Shown piece by piece: positions 58,201-59,787 of a stretch of 59,787 bases of DNA; positions within the stretch are counted from its first letter, which is position 1; every line of letters begins with the position of its first letter. A program made the position numbers and the translations under genes. Source of the DNA: Candidatus Rokuibacteriota bacterium. GTDB lineage: Bacteria > Methylomirabilota > Methylomirabilia > Rokubacteriales > CSP1-6. Location of the stretch: the NCBI GenBank assembly GCA_003220315.1, contig QHSA01000150.1, positions 1 to 59,787 of the forward strand, written 5' to 3'. The notes under the pieces were generated by a model, which searched no databases, was not told the origin of the DNA, and saw only the letters and a program-made list of their open reading frames with translations.

Positions 58201-59348
58201 CGGCGATCGATATTCGGCTCGACCTCCGGCTCGCGCTCCTGCCGCTCGGCGAGCTCGGGCAGATCCTTCCCTACCTCCGGGAGGCCGAGGTGCTCGCCGA
58301 GAGCCTGGGCGACGCGCACCGACTCGGGCGCCTCTTCGTCTACATGACCGGCCAGTTCTATCTGACGGGCGATCACGCCCGCGCCCTCGAGTACGGCCGC
58401 CGTGCGCAGGGGATCACCGAGGCGCTGCGCGACTTCAGTCTCGAGGTCGCGACCAACGCGTACGTCGGCCAGATCCATCTGGTCCACGGCGAGTACCGCG
58501 CCGCCGCGGCGCTGTTCCGTCGCAACGTGGACTCGATCGTCGGAGATCTCACCCGCCAGCGCTTCGATCTGCCCCAGCTCCCCGCGGTGCACTCGCGCTC
58601 CTTGCTGGTGCTGTGCCTCGCCGAGCTCGGCGAGTTCGCCGAGGGCGTCGCGGCGGGGAGGGAGAGCGTGCGGATCGCGGAGTCGATCGATCAGCCGCTC
58701 AACCTGACGGTCGCGTCCTCGGGCCTCGGCGTCTTGTTCCTCCGCAAGGGCGACCTCGACGCGGCCATTGCGGTGCTGGAGCGGGGGTTGGAGTTGAGCC
58801 GGACGTGGAACGAGTGGATCTGGTTCCCGCGTGTCGCGTCGGCCCTCGGCGCGGCGTACGCCTTGGCCGGCCGGCTGGCCGACGCGCTGCCGCTCCTCGA
58901 GGAGTCCGTGGAACGGACGGCGTCGATGCGTCTGCTGAGCGCCCATTCCCCGGCCCTCACGGCGCTCGGCGAAGCGTCCATGCTCGACGGTCGCCTTGCG
59001 CGCGCGCTCGAGCTCGCCCAGCAGGGCCGGAGCGTCGCCGAGCAGAACGGCGAGCGCGGGCACGCCGCCTGGGCGCTTCGGCTCCTCGGCGAGATCGCGC
59101 TGCGGTCCGGACGCGCGGATGCGGAGCGCGCGGGAGAGTGCTTCCGCCGCGCTCTGACCCTGGCGACCGAGCTCGACATGCGCCCGCTGACCGCCCACTG
59201 CCGCCTCGGCCTTGGCGAGACCGCTCGGCTCCTCGGCGACTCGACGGGCGCGGAGACGCACCTCGAGACGGCCGCCGGTCTGTTCCGGGCCATGGAGATG
59301 CGGTTCTGGGAGGCGCGAAGCCTGGCGGAGCTCGGCGGACTACGCTGA
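55206..59348 (+). CDS. Giant fusion: sigma-54-activator ATPase, Fis-type HTH, cyclase-like domain, AAA ATPase and TPR repeats
   Basis: 1,380 residues from GTG 55206. Residues 25-270 are a sigma-54 interaction AAA+ domain: Walker A GETGTGKG (64-71), Walker B TIFLDEVG (131-138), RRFREDLYHRL. The sigma-54-contact loop reads GAFTDA (111-116) in place of GAFTGA. A Fis-like HTH follows (about 297-343, WNISRSAALLGISRNTLRARI). A Pro-rich linker leads to a class-III cyclase-like domain (about 375-540) with poorly kept catalytic residues. A second P-loop ATPase (GEAGIGKSR, about 585; VVEDLQWAD) and a MalT-like TPR array (about 940-1380) complete it. No receiver is present. It could sense a signal through the TPR/ATPase part and activate sigma-54 promoters. 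Confidence 0.88.
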   Translation: MAKMVSGQDLNTKLTGWSNMLGAMKPMAELLGESAGIKAVRDKLRRLIERHHELRRVPPVLIEGETGTGKGLLARIIHRAGPRPDGPFVDVNCAAIPETLLEAEMFGFERGAFTDARRAKPGLFQTAHRGTIFLDEVGLLPEALQAKLLKVLEERTVRRLGSTRDEAVDVWIVTATNEDLRTAVRERRFREDLYHRLAVLPLALPPLRERGADIGALADHFLQGACADYGVPPKTLTAAAHAALLAYPWPGNVRELANLMERVTLLSPEPEVTAEMLGLSKTIRGKERERERVETGSLEDAVRDRVAEVLRQTRWNISRSAALLGISRNTLRARIEKYGLKSGVPAPSVPRRVPRPAPRPPVAPPGAPAPAVPAALRWERRRVTLLRATLSLAPESDEPLEASRALGVLVEKVTSFGGRIEGMSPTGVMAAFGLDATEDAPSRAAHAAMAIQKAAARARPEDPRAPAVTVGIHLAQCLVGHAPHVTELAIEAKQKAVEVLSALVERGEPGSVLVTEAAAPFLERRFELLDFAGGVLGRVFILAGRGSSVLGRHVATFVGRHREIELLWSRLESAMRGQGQIVGISGEAGIGKSRLLSEFHQSVVGKPIGYVEAQCLSYGPATPYLPVLEALKASGGITDADTPDVVVERVGVALREIGMDPARSGPYLLHLLGVEAGVERLATLEPDVLKARVFETLRQMWIGRSRHLPLVIVVEDLQWADTISEEFFASLAEVLAGSPILLVSTYRAGYRPPWIDRSYATQVALLPLAPDESRHVLKSTLGGGEISDALADLIVAKAEGNPFFVEELGRAVREQGGAAGALTVPDTIQEVLLGRIGRLAPEDKRLLEIAAVVGKDVPFSIVQAVAGVGEDVLRDACARLKAAEFLSETGASPEPEYTFRHALTHEVAYTSVPPAQRQILHARIVEAIERRHPDRLADHVERLAHHAVLGAVWGKAVGYLREAAARATARSAHREAVAYLEQALTALARLPQSRAKTEAAIDIRLDLRLALLPLGELGQILPYLREAEVLAESLGDAHRLGRLFVYMTGQFYLTGDHARALEYGRRAQGITEALRDFSLEVATNAYVGQIHLVHGEYRAAAALFRRNVDSIVGDLTRQRFDLPQLPAVHSRSLLVLCLAELGEFAEGVAAGRESVRIAESIDQPLNLTVASSGLGVLFLRKGDLDAAIAVLERGLELSRTWNEWIWFPRVASALGAAYALAGRLADALPLLEESVERTASMRLLSAHSPALTALGEASMLDGRLARALELAQQGRSVAEQNGERGHAAWALRLLGEIALRSGRADAERAGECFRRALTLATELDMRPLTAHCRLGLGETARLLGDSTGAETHLETAAGLFRAMEMRFWEARSLAELGGLR

Positions 59349-59513
59349 GCGTCGCGGCCGCGGCGCCGCCGACTCGAGACGGATCTCCGCGAGGTCGACG
59401 CCGAAGCGCGCCGCGACGCGCGTGAGCTCGAGCGTGAGCGCCTCGGCGGCGAGGCGATCGAGGTCGCCTTCGACCTCGAAGGTCTCGCGATCGACGTCGG
59501 GCCGCTTCACCAT
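59340..59513 (-). CDS. Short hypothetical protein
   Basis: 57 residues from ATG 59513, starting MVKRPDVDRETFEVEGDLDR and continuing as an amphipathic helix-strand segment (LAAEALTLELTRVAARFGVDLAEIRLES) with a basic tail. Third positions are GC-rich like real genes here. It follows the small basic protein gene by 26 nt in the same direction and overlaps the end of the sigma-54-type gene by 9 nt. No Shine-Dalgarno sequence was found. It is below usual length cut-offs but looks like coding DNA. Confidence 0.4.
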   Translation of the reverse strand: MVKRPDVDRETFEVEGDLDRLAAEALTLELTRVAARFGVDLAEIRLESAAPRPRRSA

Positions 59514-59539
59514 CGTCGCGCCGTCGAGCGCGGTCGGGC

Positions 59540-59692
59540 TTACTTCCGCTTCCTCCGCTTCACCTTGCCCCCGTGCTTCCGGACGATCTTCTCCATCGCG
59601 CGGACGAGCCTCTCCATCGTCTTGGGGTTTCTGGGCCGCTTGACCGAGAACGACACCCGGACCTTCTTGCCCGAGGGCTTCATGATCGGCAT
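59540..59692 (-). CDS. Small basic hypothetical protein
   Basis: 50 residues. ATG 59692 follows AAGGAGGA with good spacing, so this start is preferred over one at 59737. The product is strongly basic: PIMKPSGKKVRVSFSVKRP, then NPKTMERLVRAMEKIVRKHG and a Lys/Arg tail (GGKVKRRKRK). It could bind nucleic acid or a ribosome-like partner. No family recognised. It may form an operon with the 57-residue gene downstream. Confidence 0.55.
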   Translation of the reverse strand: MPIMKPSGKKVRVSFSVKRPRNPKTMERLVRAMEKIVRKHGGKVKRRKRK

Positions 59693-59740
59693 CCCGTGTC
59701 CTCCTTCGCCATAGGTAGACTGTTCACCGCGCCTCACGCC

Positions 59741-59787
59741 CTACGGCCGCACGTCCTCGATCCCCTCGAAAAACTCGTCGGCGTGGA
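59741..59787 (-). CDS. C-terminal end of a gene running off the window
   Basis: Minus-strand frame ending at TAG 59743-59741 and open to the window edge, reading ...HADEFFEGIEDVRP. Only 14-15 codons are visible, so neither identity nor reality can be established. Its direction matches the two small genes that follow. Confidence 0.3.
   Translation of the reverse strand, partial: HADEFFEGIEDVRP

Overview
The window is a 59.8 kb piece of very GC-rich, tightly packed bacterial DNA. Gene content suggests an uncultivated soil or groundwater bacterium of the Rokubacteria/Methylomirabilota type: a Liv-type branched-chain transporter, glycolate oxidase-like glcDEF, a CaiB/BaiF CoA-transferase, TauD, cyclase, NIPSNAP, MaoC and CitE-like enzymes, and a dipeptide-type ABC transporter. 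This placement is inference; there is no rRNA or other strong taxonomic marker. No prophage, CRISPR array, tRNA or complete insertion sequence was seen.

Layout. 1-1.8 kb: a secreted protein and a frameshifted double-receiver regulator. 1.8-6.4 kb: livJHMGF, with livJ lacking an internal segment. 6.5-15.3 kb: an AceE-like transketolase, glcD-glcE-glcF (glcE carries a perfect 510-bp tandem duplication), a MoaB/MogA protein and an HtrA-like lipoprotein protease. 15.4-17.8 kb: a flavin-type split-barrel protein, a gap with short repeats, and a rhodanese-MoeB/ThiF fusion interrupted by an in-frame TGA. 17.8-21.6 kb: dTDP-sugar genes rfbA, an rfbC-like epimerase and rfbB; rfbB contains a 378-residue intein. 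21.6-34.5 kb: a degenerate HtrA homologue, an HD hydrolase, a queuosine-precursor transporter, an acyl-CoA dehydrogenase, a REC-REC protein, an MFS transporter, trmI, ppiD, greA, a hydrolase and a CoA-transferase. 34.6-40.5 kb: TauD dioxygenase, cyclase, a nitrate/taurine-type ABC transporter and a DGQHR protein. 40.6-50.6 kb: an EamA exporter, lhgO-like oxidase, NIPSNAP, maoC, a CitE-like lyase, an alcohol dehydrogenase, a GSA-type aminotransferase and a dipeptide-type ABC transporter. 50.9-59.8 kb: a C39-like protease, a small lipoprotein, a HAD hydrolase, a channel with a TrkA-N domain, two tandem paralogous small proteins and a 1,380-residue sigma-54-activator/cyclase-like/ATPase/TPR fusion.

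The two strongest observations are translational. (1) The TGA in the MoeB-like gene replaces the conserved catalytic-type cysteine of the SCAEAG motif. Homology, including a CPxC zinc motif, continues in frame after it, and a SECIS-like hairpin sits at the expected distance, so I read it as a selenocysteine codon. (2) The intein in RfbB sits exactly inside the conserved AAE(S/T)HVDRS segment and keeps splicing and LAGLIDADG endonuclease motifs.

Two further patterns stand out. Many genes have a sigma-70-type -10 box only 6-11 nt before the start codon, which suggests leaderless mRNAs. A short dispersed repeat family ends right at start codons (livG, moaB, trmI). Together the genes look like scavenging of amino acids, peptides and organic acids plus oxidation of 2-hydroxy acids and acyl-CoAs, with some envelope sugar synthesis.
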